The notes beneath the pieces were generated by a model. That model made no database searches and was not told the DNA's origin. It was given only the letters and a program-made list of their open reading frames with translations. A stretch of DNA of 64,000 bases from Pirellulimonas nuda (GTDB lineage: Bacteria > Planctomycetota > Planctomycetia > Pirellulales > Lacipirellulaceae): contig NZ_CP036291.1 of the NCBI RefSeq assembly GCF_007750855.1, positions 62,001-126,000 of the forward strand, in the 5' to 3' direction. Shown in pieces: positions 25,900-34,151 of this stretch; the stretch's first letter is position 1; each line of letters begins with the position of its first letter. The position numbers were made by a program, and so were the translations under genes.

Positions 25900-27444
25900 A
25901 TGAAGACTCTTTCCTTGCTGGCCGTCGTCGCGGCCCTCTGGTCGCCCGCCGTTCATGCCGCCCCACGGCCGAGCGTGGTGATTATCGTGGCGGACGACCT
26001 GGGCTACGCCGACCTGGCGTTCTTGCCGCAGGCGCCCCCCGACGTGCGGGCGATGGGGACCCCCGGGCTCGATCGGCTGGCGGCGCGGGGCGTCTATTTC
26101 TCTGACGCCTACGCCACGGCGCCGATCTGCAGCCCCAGCCGGTGCGGCCTGATCACCGGCCGCTACCAGCAGCGGTGGGGCAACTACTGGTTCGGCGACG
26201 GCGGGCTGCCCAAGGGCGAGACGACGCTCGCGCAGCGGCTCAGGGCGCTCGGCTACGCGACCAAGAAGGTGGGCAAGACCCACCTCAACGGCGGACCTGC
26301 AGAACACCCGCTCGACCACGGCTTCGACGAGTTCCTCGGCTTCCGCCACCACACGTGGGACTACCTGCGGCTCACCCACGCCGACCGCGAGGCGTACGAG
26401 CAGCGCGCCGCGGGGCGGCCGCTGGGGATCCTCAACGTCGGCCCGCTAGAACGGGGCCGCGGTGAGCCGGCCGAGTTCCCAGACGGGTTTACTACCGACG
26501 TCTTCTCCGACGAAGCAGTGGAGTTCATCGCCCGTGAGCGCGGCGAGCAGCCGTTCTACCTGCAGCTGGAGTACAACGCGGTCCACGCCCCCACGTACAT
26601 CGCCAGCCCCAAGTACGCCGCGCGGGTCGGCTTCACCCAGCCCGCTTGGGACCGCGACGCCCCGCGCTGGAGGTTCCCCTACTGGGACCCGAACGAGGTG
26701 GGCTGGGAGAAGTGGCACCGCCGCTGGGGCCACCTGGACGCGATCGACACGCTGGGCCGCAAGCGATACCTGTCGCAACTAATGGCGCTCGACGCCGGCG
26801 TGGGACGCGTGCTCGACACGCTCGAGGCCCGCGGCGTGCTCGACGACACGATCGTTGTGCTGCTCTCCGACAACGGCGGCGAGGGGAACAACTACTCGAT
26901 CAACGCGCCGCTTTCGGGCACGAAGTACATGTTCGGCGAGGGGGGGATCCGCGTGCCGATGATCGTCACCGGGCCGGGGTTTCCCGCCGGCGACACCTGC
27001 GGGGCGCTCGTGAGCGCGATGGACCTCGTGCCGACCGTGCTTGAGGTGCTGGGCGAACCAGCAGCAGCGGAGCTCGACGGCGGGTCGTTGGTCGGCGTCG
27101 TCCAGACGCCCACTGCCAGCGCCGGGCACGACGAGCTCTGCTGGTCCAACGGCCGCCAGACCGGCGTCATCCGCCGCGGCAAGTGGAAGCTGGCCATGAA
27201 CGCCGGCTGGAACCACAGCACGTTCACGCTGGTGGACGGCTTCGCCCAACGCGGCGAGCCGTACGCTTACCCGGACGGCGACGTGTTGTTCGACCTCGAG
27301 AGCGACATCGGCGAAACAAGAAACCTGGCCGACGATCACCCGCAGGTGGTCGCGGAACTCAAGGCCGCGTACCAGCAGTGGCGCGCCTCGATGAGCAACC
27401 CACGCACGCCGAGCGGCAAGCTGCGGGGGAAGAGCGGGGGCTAA
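25900..27444 (+). CDS. Exported arylsulfatase (formylglycine type)
   Basis: A 514-residue sulfatase with a signal peptide (LSLLAVVAALWSPAVHA). The metal-binding start IIVADDLGYADL (29-40) is followed by the active-site motif C77-S-P-S-R, whose Cys is converted to formylglycine by a maturase elsewhere in the genome, then ITGRYQ. The later metal site LSDNGGEGNNYS is also present. Members remove sulphate esters from polysaccharides such as carrageenan, fucoidan or glycosaminoglycans; the exact substrate cannot be told. Large sulfatase sets are typical of marine planctomycetes. It may act in the same polysaccharide breakdown as the esterase at 256. Confidence 0.94.
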   Translation: MKTLSLLAVVAALWSPAVHAAPRPSVVIIVADDLGYADLAFLPQAPPDVRAMGTPGLDRLAARGVYFSDAYATAPICSPSRCGLITGRYQQRWGNYWFGDGGLPKGETTLAQRLRALGYATKKVGKTHLNGGPAEHPLDHGFDEFLGFRHHTWDYLRLTHADREAYEQRAAGRPLGILNVGPLERGRGEPAEFPDGFTTDVFSDEAVEFIARERGEQPFYLQLEYNAVHAPTYIASPKYAARVGFTQPAWDRDAPRWRFPYWDPNEVGWEKWHRRWGHLDAIDTLGRKRYLSQLMALDAGVGRVLDTLEARGVLDDTIVVLLSDNGGEGNNYSINAPLSGTKYMFGEGGIRVPMIVTGPGFPAGDTCGALVSAMDLVPTVLEVLGEPAAAELDGGSLVGVVQTPTASAGHDELCWSNGRQTGVIRRGKWKLAMNAGWNHSTFTLVDGFAQRGEPYAYPDGDVLFDLESDIGETRNLADDHPQVVAELKAAYQQWRASMSNPRTPSGKLRGKSGG

Positions 27445-27497
27445 CGCCAACAGTAGCAGCGGGGGCGGAAGGTCTCTCGCAGAGACGCACAGGATTG

Positions 27498-27576
27498 AAT
27501 GACCAATGAACAAGCCTAAATGACCAACGGACCAGCGTTTCCGCGATTGGTCATTTCGGCTTGGTCATTGGACATT
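27498..27576. repeat. 'AATGACCAATGACCAAGCC' inverted repeat
   Basis: Arms 27498-27516 and 27558-27576 match at 17 of 19 positions; this is the same family as the inner palindrome at 5169-5253. A half-copy of the CTCTCGCAGAG family (about 27473-27490) sits directly before it. It separates the sulfatase from the VWA gene. Confidence 0.85.
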
Positions 27577-27605
27577 CTTTTCGTTCCTCTAGCGGCGACC
27601 GCAGG

Positions 27606-28568
27606 ATGACCAACACACAGATCGACCCCGAACGCTACTGGCCCGCTTGGCTGGCCTCGTTGGTGGTGCACGGGCTGCTGTTGATGACCGCGGTGCTGGT
27701 CGTGGGGCGGCTCCCCGAAGGCGCCGCGGACCAGGCGAGCCGGTCGGTCGGGATCGTGCTGCGGAGCGAGCAGTCCGACGGCCAGAGCGACGCCGACCAC
27801 GAGAACCCCGACCCTGCGCCCCCGACCGAAGCCGCCAGCCCCAACCCGGCAGAGAACGCGACGCCCGACGCGGCGCTGCCGACCGAATCGAGCGCCGCGG
27901 CAGCCGCGGCGTTCCTGCCCAAGCCGGTGGGCCCCGGCCCGGCCGCGGCCCAGTCGCCCGGCGTGGGCTCGGCGGCCGAGATGACCGAGGGGGGGGCCGC
28001 CGGCGGCGGGAGGCCCCAGGGGGGCAAGGCGCGGGTTGAGGTGTTCGGCGTGGTGGGCGAAGGGAGCCGGTTTGTGTACGTGTTCGACCGTTCGGTCAGC
28101 ATGAACGGCCCGCCGCTGTCGGCCGCTAAACGCGAGCTGCTGCAAAGCCTGGAGTCGCTCGACACGGTCCATCAGTTCCAGATCGTGTTCTTCAACCACC
28201 GGCTCACGGCGTTCGACCTGAGCGGCGGGCAGGACCGCGTGGCGTTTGCCGACGACGCGAGCAAGCAGGAGGCGGCCCGCTTCGTGGGGGGCATCTCTGC
28301 CGACGGCGGCACCGATCGCTACTCTGCGCTCGCCCAGGCCCTGGCGTACGGGCCCGACGCGGTGTTCTTCCTCACCGATGCCGACGACGCGATGACCCGC
28401 AGCGAGATCGAGCGTATCATCGACCGAAACCGCCGCGCCGGCGCGGCGATCAACACCATCGAGTTCGGCGACGGCCCGCGCCGCAGCGAGCGGAACTTCC
28501 TCACCGAACTCGCCGCCCGAACCGGCGGCAGCTACGGCTACGTGGACGTGACCACCCTCGGCCGCTAG
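27606..28568 (+). CDS. Membrane-anchored VWA-domain protein
   Basis: A 320-residue protein. An N-terminal membrane helix (WLASLVVHGLLLMTAVLVVG) resembles that of TonB-like proteins and precedes a long Pro/Ala/Glu-rich periplasmic linker (about 50-135). The C-terminal VWA domain has the MIDAS motif DRSVS with downstream Thr (GGTDRYSAL) and Asp (FLTDADDA) ligands. It is followed by exbB- and exbD-like genes, so it may be the element driven by, or controlling, that proton-powered motor; no TonB C-terminal domain is present. ATG 27606 begins the protein; the codons upstream belong to the repeat. Confidence 0.85.
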   Translation: MTNTQIDPERYWPAWLASLVVHGLLLMTAVLVVGRLPEGAADQASRSVGIVLRSEQSDGQSDADHENPDPAPPTEAASPNPAENATPDAALPTESSAAAAAAFLPKPVGPGPAAAQSPGVGSAAEMTEGGAAGGGRPQGGKARVEVFGVVGEGSRFVYVFDRSVSMNGPPLSAAKRELLQSLESLDTVHQFQIVFFNHRLTAFDLSGGQDRVAFADDASKQEAARFVGGISADGGTDRYSALAQALAYGPDAVFFLTDADDAMTRSEIERIIDRNRRAGAAINTIEFGDGPRRSERNFLTELAARTGGSYGYVDVTTLGR

Positions 28569-28569
28569 G

Positions 28570-28916
28570 AACCACCAAGACGCCACGAACGCCACGACGC
28601 GCCAAGACGGACGGAGGAACCGCCAAGGACGCCACGAGCGCCAAGGACAAAAGGAGAAAAGACCGGATTGACACGATCAACAGGATGAGGGGTTTCATGA
28701 ATCGCCCAAGAAAGATTCATTAGGACTTCTCTTGATCGCCACTCCTTCTATCCCGTAAGTCCTGTCCAGGCGTCTGTCCTTCTGTCCTTCTGTCCTTCTG
28801 TCCTTCTGTCCTTCTGTCCTTCCGTCTTGGCGCTTCTTGGCGACCTTGGCGGTTCCCTTTCCGTCCGTCGTGGCGTCCTTGGCGCTCGTGGCGTCTTGGC
28901 GGTTCAGCGTCCGTTT
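28570..28916. repeat. Long quasi-tandem inverted repeat between VWA and exbB genes
   Basis: The whole space from the VWA stop to exbB is repeat. The left part is built from words such as CCGCCAAGACGCCACGA and CCGCCAAGGACGCC; the right part contains their complements (CTTGGCGCTTCTTGGCGACC, CGTGGCGTCCTTGGCG, CGTCTTGGCGGTTC). Inner words (GACACGATCAACAGGAT, TATCCCGTAAGTCCTGTCC) also partly pair. A perfect six-copy 8-base tandem is embedded at 28773-28820. The same family fills 29614-29921. There is no gene inside. Confidence 0.85.
28773..28820. repeat. Six perfect copies of the octamer TCTGTCCT
   Basis: Six uninterrupted 8-base units run from 28773 to 28820, then degenerate (TCCGTCTT). Such perfect short repeats change copy number easily by slippage. 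They lie on the right side of the long palindrome upstream of exbB. Confidence 0.95.
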
Positions 28917-28930
28917 GCCAGACTCTAGGG

Positions 28931-29602
28931 ATGATCCTCGCCCAAGACGCCGCCGGGTTTTTTGACATTGTCTTTTCCGGCGGTTGGGTCGGCGTGGCGA
29001 TCGTGTCGCTGCTGGCGGCGCTGTCGATCGCGGCCCTGGCGCTAGCGGTTGAGCACGCGCTGTCGATCCGCCAGAGCGTGCTGGCGCCCCCGGGTCTGGC
29101 CGACGGCGTGGCGACGCGGCTCACGCAGGGCCAACTGCTGGGCGCCGCTCAGGCGTGCGACCTGCAGCCCAGCGTGCTGGCCACGTCGCTCAAGGCGGCG
29201 CTCGCCGAGGCCGATGGCGGTTGGGGCGAGGTAGAGAAGGCGCTGGAAGATACGCTCTCCGACCAGTCGGCCCGGCTGTTCCGCAAGATCGAGTACCTGA
29301 GCGTGATCGCCAACATCGCGCCGATGATCGGGCTCTTGGGCACGGTGGTCGGGATGATCTTTGCGTTCCAAGAGGTCGCTAGCACCCAGGGCGCCGCCCG
29401 GGCCAGCGAGCTGGCCTCGGGCATCTACCAGGCGCTGGTGACCACCGTCGGCGGGTTGGTGGTGGCGATCCCCGCGCTGGCGGCCTTCGCGCTGTTCCGC
29501 AACCGGGTCGACGGCTGCGTCTCCTACACCGCGCTGGAAGCCCAACGCGCCCTGCGGCCGCTCAAGCTGATGCTGACGGGCCGAGTGAAAGCGTCAGGCT
29601 AA
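28931..29602 (+). CDS. MotA/TolQ/ExbB-family proton channel protein
   Basis: A 223-residue inner-membrane protein with three membrane helices: WVGVAIVSLLAALSIAALAL (about 20-40), SVIANIAPMIGLLGTVVGMIFAF (about 125-147) and the last VTTVGGLVVAIPALAAFALF (about 173-193). The second and third helices carry the family signature, with Thr/Gly residues lining the proton path (GLLGTVVGM, TTVGGLVVAIPA). It would form a pentameric motor with the ExbD-like protein at 29942. The preceding space is entirely repeat, so the promoter, if any, lies inside the repeat. Confidence 0.93.
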   Translation: MILAQDAAGFFDIVFSGGWVGVAIVSLLAALSIAALALAVEHALSIRQSVLAPPGLADGVATRLTQGQLLGAAQACDLQPSVLATSLKAALAEADGGWGEVEKALEDTLSDQSARLFRKIEYLSVIANIAPMIGLLGTVVGMIFAFQEVASTQGAARASELASGIYQALVTTVGGLVVAIPALAAFALFRNRVDGCVSYTALEAQRALRPLKLMLTGRVKASG

Positions 29603-29613
29603 CGGAAGATTGA

Positions 29614-29921
29614 ACCGCCAAGACGCCACGAGCGCCAAGTCGGACGAAGGGGAACCGCCAAGGACGCCAAGAGCGCCAAGGACGCAAGAAGATAGGGACA
29701 GGATTTACAGGATCGACAGGATAGAAAGATTAGCGATCGGGAGTAGCCCACATGTAACTTGCTAAGTCGACTCCTAAGAGCCTTCGTCCTGTTGATCCCG
29801 TCAATCCTGTCCAAACTTCATTCCTTCCCTCCGTCTTGGCGCTTCTTGGCGACCTTGGCGGTTCAATCGTCCGTCCGTCTTGGCGCGTCTTGGCGCTCAT
29901 GGCGTCTTGGCGGCGCCTGTC
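29614..29921. repeat. Long quasi-tandem inverted repeat between exbB and exbD genes
   Basis: This is the second copy of the family at 28570-28916. The left side contains GAACCGCCAAGACGCC and CCGCCAAGGACGCC words, the middle has GGATTTACAGGATCGACAGG against CCTGTTGATCCCGTCAATCC, and the right side has CGTCTTGGCGCTTCTTGGCG and ATGGCGTCTTGGCGG. The space of 339 bases contains no gene. Confidence 0.85.
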
Positions 29922-29941
29922 CTTCATCAACAAGGTAAGCC

Positions 29942-30355
29942 ATGAAGCCCTGGTTGGCGCCTCGGGAGCCTTTGTCGGTGAACCTCACGCCGATGATCGA
30001 CGTGGTGTTTTTGCTGATCATCTTCTTCTTGGTCAGCAGCCACCTGGCCCAGCAAGAGACGCACCTCGAGCTCGACCTGCCAGACGCCTCGTCGGGCGAG
30101 CAGGACGCCGACACGCCGCCGGCGCGGGTGACGATCAACGTGCTGGCTTCGGGCGCGGCGCAGATCGCCGGCGAGCGGGTCGAGGCGGGAGAGATCGGCC
30201 AACGTTTGCGGCGCCTGACCGAGCGGCGGGCGACGCCGCTAGAGGTGCGGATCCGCACCGACCGGCAGGCGACCTACGCCGCGGTGGAGCCGATCCTGCT
30301 AGAGTGCGTCGAGGCCGGCGTGCGGGACGTTACTTTCGCGGTCTACGAGCCCTGA
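29942..30355 (+). CDS. ExbD/TolR-family biopolymer transport protein
   Basis: A 137-residue protein with one N-terminal membrane helix that contains the essential Asp: LTPMIDVVFLLIIFFLVSSH (about 17-36, Asp at 21). A periplasmic domain follows (ETHLELDLPDASSGEQ... VRIRTDRQATYAAVEPILLECVEAGVRDVTFAVYE). Together with the ExbB-like protein it forms a proton-driven stator; an energised partner might be the VWA protein. Its 3' end overlaps by 26 bases the convergent gene on the minus strand (30330-31445). Confidence 0.93.
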   Translation: MKPWLAPREPLSVNLTPMIDVVFLLIIFFLVSSHLAQQETHLELDLPDASSGEQDADTPPARVTINVLASGAAQIAGERVEAGEIGQRLRRLTERRATPLEVRIRTDRQATYAAVEPILLECVEAGVRDVTFAVYEP

Positions 30356-31445
30356 GGGCAAACGCCGCGAGCGCGGCGCCCGCCGCCGCCAGCACCGCGG
30401 AGGAAGGCTCGGGCACGCCCGAGCCGCCGCCGATAGCGGCCATCTGCGAGAACGCGTCTCGCCACACGGTGTAGTCGGCCGCGTCGACGCGGCCGTCGTG
30501 GTTGCCGTCGGCGGAGAGGTGCGACTTCGAGCCGAGATTCGCCTTCCAAACCTGCAGGTCCGCGGCGGTCACCGAGCCGTCGCCATTGTAGTCGCCCGGG
30601 GTGAGGGTCTGGGCGATGCCGGCGTCGGGGTGGTTCTTGACGACGTCCCAGACGATCGCCTGCAACTGGTTGCGCGTGGTGATGGAATACTGGACGCCGT
30701 CGAACGTCGAGTCGAACGGCGACGGCTGGCCCGTTTGGTCGGTTTGGAAGAGCGTGCTGGCGAGCGTCGTGTTGGCGACAAACCTCCCCAGCCCGTAGCT
30801 GGCGTGCGTTTGATCCCGGTACATCTCGGTAAAGGACGCGACGCCGGTGATCTCGCCGGCCGCGATCGCTTCCCGCACACGGAAGAACACCTCGGCCTCG
30901 GGGATCAACAGCGTGCCGGGCTCGGTCGCCTGGATACGCCCGAGCAAGTGGTCGAAGTAGTCTCGCTGGTGCACCGTGGCCTGAGTCAGCGTGTTAGCAA
31001 CGGGTTGCTCCCACTGATCCCAGTTCTGGATCAGCGGCCAAGACTGGTAGAGGTAGAGCTGTGAGTCGGCGTTGGCGGGGTTCTGCCGCAGCACGCTTGT
31101 CAGTTGGTTGAACGACGCGACATCGTTGGCCATCGTAGAGTTCTGGCCGGCAAACGACTGAAAACTTACTTTGTCCCAAGCATAGCCCGGCAGCGCGGTG
31201 TCGAACGTGCCGTAGGCGGGGATCACGCACGTCGTGCCTGGATTGTTGAGGATCGTCGTCAGGCTGCTGTTGCAGTTGATGTGCTGGCCCACGCTCAGGC
31301 TGATCCCCTGAGCCGCCGCGATGCTGCCGAGCTGGACGGGCTGGGAATCAACGGTGAGGCTGTTGCCCACCATGAAGAGAGACTCTCCCCAACCAACCTG
31401 CGGGCAGAGCAAAACCGCGGCCGCCGTCACCAGAATAAGCCGCAT
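30330..31445 (-). CDS. Exported protein with dockerin-like EF-hand module and PEP-CTERM tag
   Basis: A 371-residue protein with a signal peptide (LILVTAAAVLLCPQVGWG), then a domain of about 250 residues beginning FMVGNSLTVDSQPVQLGSIAAAQG, which resembles the first block of SGNH-like hydrolases (GNS) although I cannot find a firm catalytic Asp-His pair. Next are two calcium-binding loops (GDYNGDGSVTAADLQVWKAN and ADGNHDGRVDAADYTVWRDA), the dockerin-type repeat, and a PEP-CTERM end (GVPEPSSAVLAAAGAALAAF, ARRPRK). This combination is typical of planctomycete surface proteins. Function is unknown. It is convergent and overlapping with exbD. Confidence 0.85.
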   Translation of the reverse strand: MRLILVTAAAVLLCPQVGWGESLFMVGNSLTVDSQPVQLGSIAAAQGISLSVGQHINCNSSLTTILNNPGTTCVIPAYGTFDTALPGYAWDKVSFQSFAGQNSTMANDVASFNQLTSVLRQNPANADSQLYLYQSWPLIQNWDQWEQPVANTLTQATVHQRDYFDHLLGRIQATEPGTLLIPEAEVFFRVREAIAAGEITGVASFTEMYRDQTHASYGLGRFVANTTLASTLFQTDQTGQPSPFDSTFDGVQYSITTRNQLQAIVWDVVKNHPDAGIAQTLTPGDYNGDGSVTAADLQVWKANLGSKSHLSADGNHDGRVDAADYTVWRDAFSQMAAIGGGSGVPEPSSAVLAAAGAALAAFALRARRPRK

Positions 31446-31551
31446 TCCCGCCGCCCTATTGCGCTGTCCCGCTGATAGAATCCGTACCTAGGCAGGCTAA
31501 CATGCCGCTCCGAAAGGCACAAATAATCGTAACCAAACCGTAGGATAACCC

Positions 31552-33237
31552 GTGCCACCCGCAACCCCGCGCTACCTGGTCCCGTTCCACCCCAAGCGGA
31601 TCCCCCACCATTTTGTCGATGTTTTGATCGTCGGCGGGGGGATCGCCGGCCTGCGGGCGGCGATGGAGGTCGACCCGCCGCTATCCCTGCTGGTGATCAC
31701 CAAGGACGCCATGCGGGAGTCCAACAGCGCGTATGCCCAGGGGGGGATCGCGGGCGTTCTGGACCCGGACGACAACTTCGAAAACCACGTGGCGGACACG
31801 CTGGTCGCCGGCGCCAACCTGTGCGATCAACAGGTGGTCGAGATGGTCGTCCGTGAGGCGCCCGAGGCCATCCGGCTGCTGATGCAGTGGGGCGCAGTGT
31901 TCGACGCCCACGCCGGGGGCGAGCTGATGCTAGGACGCGAGGGGGGGCACAGCCACCGCCGCATCGTGCACGCCCTGGGGGACGCCACCGGGCACGAGAT
32001 CATGAGGGCGATGATCCGCCGGGTCGAGCAGCAGCGGCTCGGCCAGCTCTGGCCCGACACGTTCACGATCGACCTGCTCACCGACCAGGGCCCCGACCAA
32101 GCCATGGAGTGCCGTGGAGCGCTGGTATGGAACGCCCACCACGGCAAGACGTTTGTGTGGGCCAAGCAGACGATCCTCTGCACCGGCGGCTCGGGCCAGG
32201 TGTACCGCGAGAGCACCAACCCGCCGATCGCCACCGGCGACGGCCACGCGATGGCGTTCCGCGCCGGCGCGGTGCTGGCCGACATGGAGTTCATGCAGTT
32301 CCACCCCACGGTCCTCTACATCGCCGGCAGCAGCCGGAGCCTGATCACCGAGGCGGTGCGAGGCGAGGGCGCCCACCTGATCGACAGTGAGGGGGCGCGC
32401 TTCATGACCGGCTACGACGAGCGCGCCGAGCTGGCGCCGCGCGACGTGGTGAGCCGGTCGATCGTTGAGCAGATGGAGAAGACGCGCCACCCGTGCGTCT
32501 ACCTGAGCCTGGCGCACCTGGGCGCCGACGAGGTGCGGGCCCGCTTCCCGGGCATCGCCAAGGCGTGCATGCAGTTCGGCATCGATATCGCGACCGACCC
32601 GATCCCGGTCCGCCCCGGGGCGCACTACATGCTCGGCGGCGTGGCGGTCGACCAGCAGGCGCGCACGTCGCTGCCGCGGCTGTGGGCCGCGGGCGAGGCG
32701 ACCAGCTCCGGCCTGCACGGCGCCAACCGCTTGGCGTCCAACAGCCTGCTGGAGGGGCTGGTGTACGGACAGCGCGCCGGCGCGGGCGCCAGCCGATTGG
32801 CGCTGGAAGAGGGCGACACCTTCCACGCCATCCCGCTGGAGAACCCGCCGGTCGAAGCGCCGGCGGGCGCCGCCTCTGCGGCGCTCGACCTGGAAGACAT
32901 CCGCAACGCGCTCAAGAGCCTGATGTGGCGCAACGCCGGCGTGTGGCGCAACGGGCCGAGCCTGGACGAGGCGCTCCGCAGCATCCACCGCTGGACACGC
33001 TACGTGCTGCCGCGGCAATTGACCGAGCCGGACGGCTGGGAGCTGCAGAACATGCTCATCGTGTCGGAGCTGATGATCGCGGCCGCCCAGCAGCGCACCG
33101 AAAGCCGGGGCGTTCACCTGCGGACCGATTTTCCCGTTGCCGACGACGCGGCGTGGCGCCGGCACGTGCGGCTGCGGCGTTCGGACCAAGGGGAGGTCAT
33201 CGTAGAGGAAACACCCCAAAGCGAGCCGTCGGCGTAA
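31552..33237 (+). CDS. nadB: L-aspartate oxidase
   Basis: A 561-residue FAD enzyme that oxidises L-aspartate to iminoaspartate, the first step of NAD synthesis. The FAD-binding GGGIAGLRAAMEV (25-37), the SNSAYAQGGIAGVLDPDD segment, the active-site-linked GGHSHRRIVHALGDATG block, EFMQFHPT and the HYMLGGVAVD... GEATSSGLHGANRLASNSLLEGL C-terminal signature mark NadB rather than succinate dehydrogenase. The start is GTG at 31552. The last residues (SEPSA) and stop TAA are supplied by the left arm of the inverted repeat at 33221-33323. No nadA/nadC are adjacent. Confidence 0.93.
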   Translation: MPPATPRYLVPFHPKRIPHHFVDVLIVGGGIAGLRAAMEVDPPLSLLVITKDAMRESNSAYAQGGIAGVLDPDDNFENHVADTLVAGANLCDQQVVEMVVREAPEAIRLLMQWGAVFDAHAGGELMLGREGGHSHRRIVHALGDATGHEIMRAMIRRVEQQRLGQLWPDTFTIDLLTDQGPDQAMECRGALVWNAHHGKTFVWAKQTILCTGGSGQVYRESTNPPIATGDGHAMAFRAGAVLADMEFMQFHPTVLYIAGSSRSLITEAVRGEGAHLIDSEGARFMTGYDERAELAPRDVVSRSIVEQMEKTRHPCVYLSLAHLGADEVRARFPGIAKACMQFGIDIATDPIPVRPGAHYMLGGVAVDQQARTSLPRLWAAGEATSSGLHGANRLASNSLLEGLVYGQRAGAGASRLALEEGDTFHAIPLENPPVEAPAGAASAALDLEDIRNALKSLMWRNAGVWRNGPSLDEALRSIHRWTRYVLPRQLTEPDGWELQNMLIVSELMIAAAQQRTESRGVHLRTDFPVADDAAWRRHVRLRRSDQGEVIVEETPQSEPSA

Positions 33238-33323
33238 GCCGCCGGAGTTTTGGCGGCGGCGTAGACCGACTTGGATCGGCGATTGAGCCTGGAAGCCTCC
33301 GGCGGCTGACGCCGGCGGCTCGC
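33221..33323. repeat. 'GAGCCGTCGGCGTAA' inverted repeat overlapping the nadB stop
   Basis: Left arm 33221-33247 and right arm 33297-33323 match at 25 of 27 positions. The left arm contains the nadB stop codon: GAG CCG TCG GCG TAA. The right arm ends just before the promoter of the Uma2 gene. Close copies are at 33939-34045 and 38159-38262. Confidence 0.93.
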
Positions 33324-33332
33324 CAGTTGTGC

Positions 33333-33362
33333 TTGAACCGGTGCGGATGGGAGCGGTACAAT
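33333..33362 (+). promoter_or_regulatory. Promoter of the Uma2 gene
   Basis: A -35-like TTGAAC (33333-33338), an 18-base spacer and a -10 box TACAAT (33357-33362) end 6 bases before the ATG at 33369. A transcript from it would be leaderless or nearly so. Confidence 0.55.
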
Positions 33363-33368
33363 TAGGTC

Positions 33369-33938
33369 ATGACAGCCGCGAAGCATATCGAACTGATGTC
33401 CGTCGAGGACTACCTTGCCCGCGAAGAGCTAGCGTTGGAGAAGAGCGAGTACCTAGGTGGGTACGTCTATGCGATGGCAGGGGCGCGGAATGCACATAAC
33501 CTTGTCGCTACACGGTTGCTGGTGGAGCTATCTAAGCGACTGGAGGGCGGCCCGTGCAGTGCGTGGAACTCTGATACGAAGGTTCGTGTCCGGACGAACG
33601 GCTACACTTACCTCTACTATCCGGATGCGTCGGTGGTGTGCGACCCGAACCCGGGCGCCGACGTGTATCACGACCGCCCCGTTTTGGTCGCCGAAGTGCT
33701 CTCCCCAAGCACGCGTCGTTCCGACGAGGGCGAGAAGCGGATCATCTATTCGCAATTGCCGTCGATGAAGCTCTACCTGTTGTTGGAGCAGGATGAGTGC
33801 AGGGTGACGGTATACCGCCGCACAGCAGAAGCATTCGACCTTGAGGCCTACAGCGGTCTGGACTCGGTCATCCCGCTGCCAGAGCTGGGCATCGAGCTCC
33901 CGCTCGAACCGCTTTACCGCGGCATCGAGAACGCCTAG
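33369..33938 (+). CDS. Uma2-family (DUF820) putative PD-(D/E)XK nuclease
   Basis: A 189-residue protein of the Uma2/DUF820 restriction-endonuclease-like fold. Visible features are the N-terminal MSVEDYLAREELALEKSEYLGGYVYAMAG (with Glu-rich SEYLGG block), the core YYPDASVVCDP with Asp, and PVLVAEVLSPSTRRSDEGEKRIIYSQLPSMKLYLLLEQD, where the E-V-L-S-P-S-T-x-x-x-D motif holds catalytic acidic residues. The cellular role of Uma2 proteins is unsettled; they are numerous in cyanobacteria and planctomycetes. The gene is visibly AT-richer than its neighbours and lies exactly between two copies of one inverted repeat, its TAG stop being followed immediately by the second copy. It may have been transferred. 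Confidence 0.9.
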   Translation: MTAAKHIELMSVEDYLAREELALEKSEYLGGYVYAMAGARNAHNLVATRLLVELSKRLEGGPCSAWNSDTKVRVRTNGYTYLYYPDASVVCDPNPGADVYHDRPVLVAEVLSPSTRRSDEGEKRIIYSQLPSMKLYLLLEQDECRVTVYRRTAEAFDLEAYSGLDSVIPLPELGIELPLEPLYRGIENA

Positions 33939-34045
33939 GCGAGCCGTCGGCGTAAGCCGCCGGAGTTTTGGCGGGGGGTGGGGTTGGCCCGATTGGATCG
34001 GCGTTCGAGCCTCGAAGCCTCCGGCGGCTGACGCCGGAGGCTCGC
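33939..34045. repeat. 'GAGCCGTCGGCGTAA' inverted repeat directly after the Uma2 stop
   Basis: Left arm 33939-33965 and right arm 34019-34045. The left arm is identical over 27 bases to that at 33221-33247, and the centre is also partly shared (GATTGGATCGGCG versus CTTGGATCGGCG). It begins at the first base after the Uma2 TAG. Confidence 0.93.
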
Positions 34046-34151
34046 CCGCGGGGGTTACCCCCGTCTCCACGCGGGCCGGTTTTCTTGTAGACTCTGCTGC
34101 TAGCACACGGCTCGTTTTGCTTCTCGCTAGGCGCTACCGGAGTTCTCCCCC

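Noticed and set aside
28773-28820. CRISPR array
   Set aside because: Units are 8 bases and contiguous, with no unique spacers and no cas genes; the same applies to 35317-35418.
31552-33237. Succinate dehydrogenase flavoprotein
   Set aside because: The GGHSHRRIVHALGDATG and NadB-type C-terminal signatures, and lack of sdhB/sdhC neighbours, favour L-aspartate oxidase.
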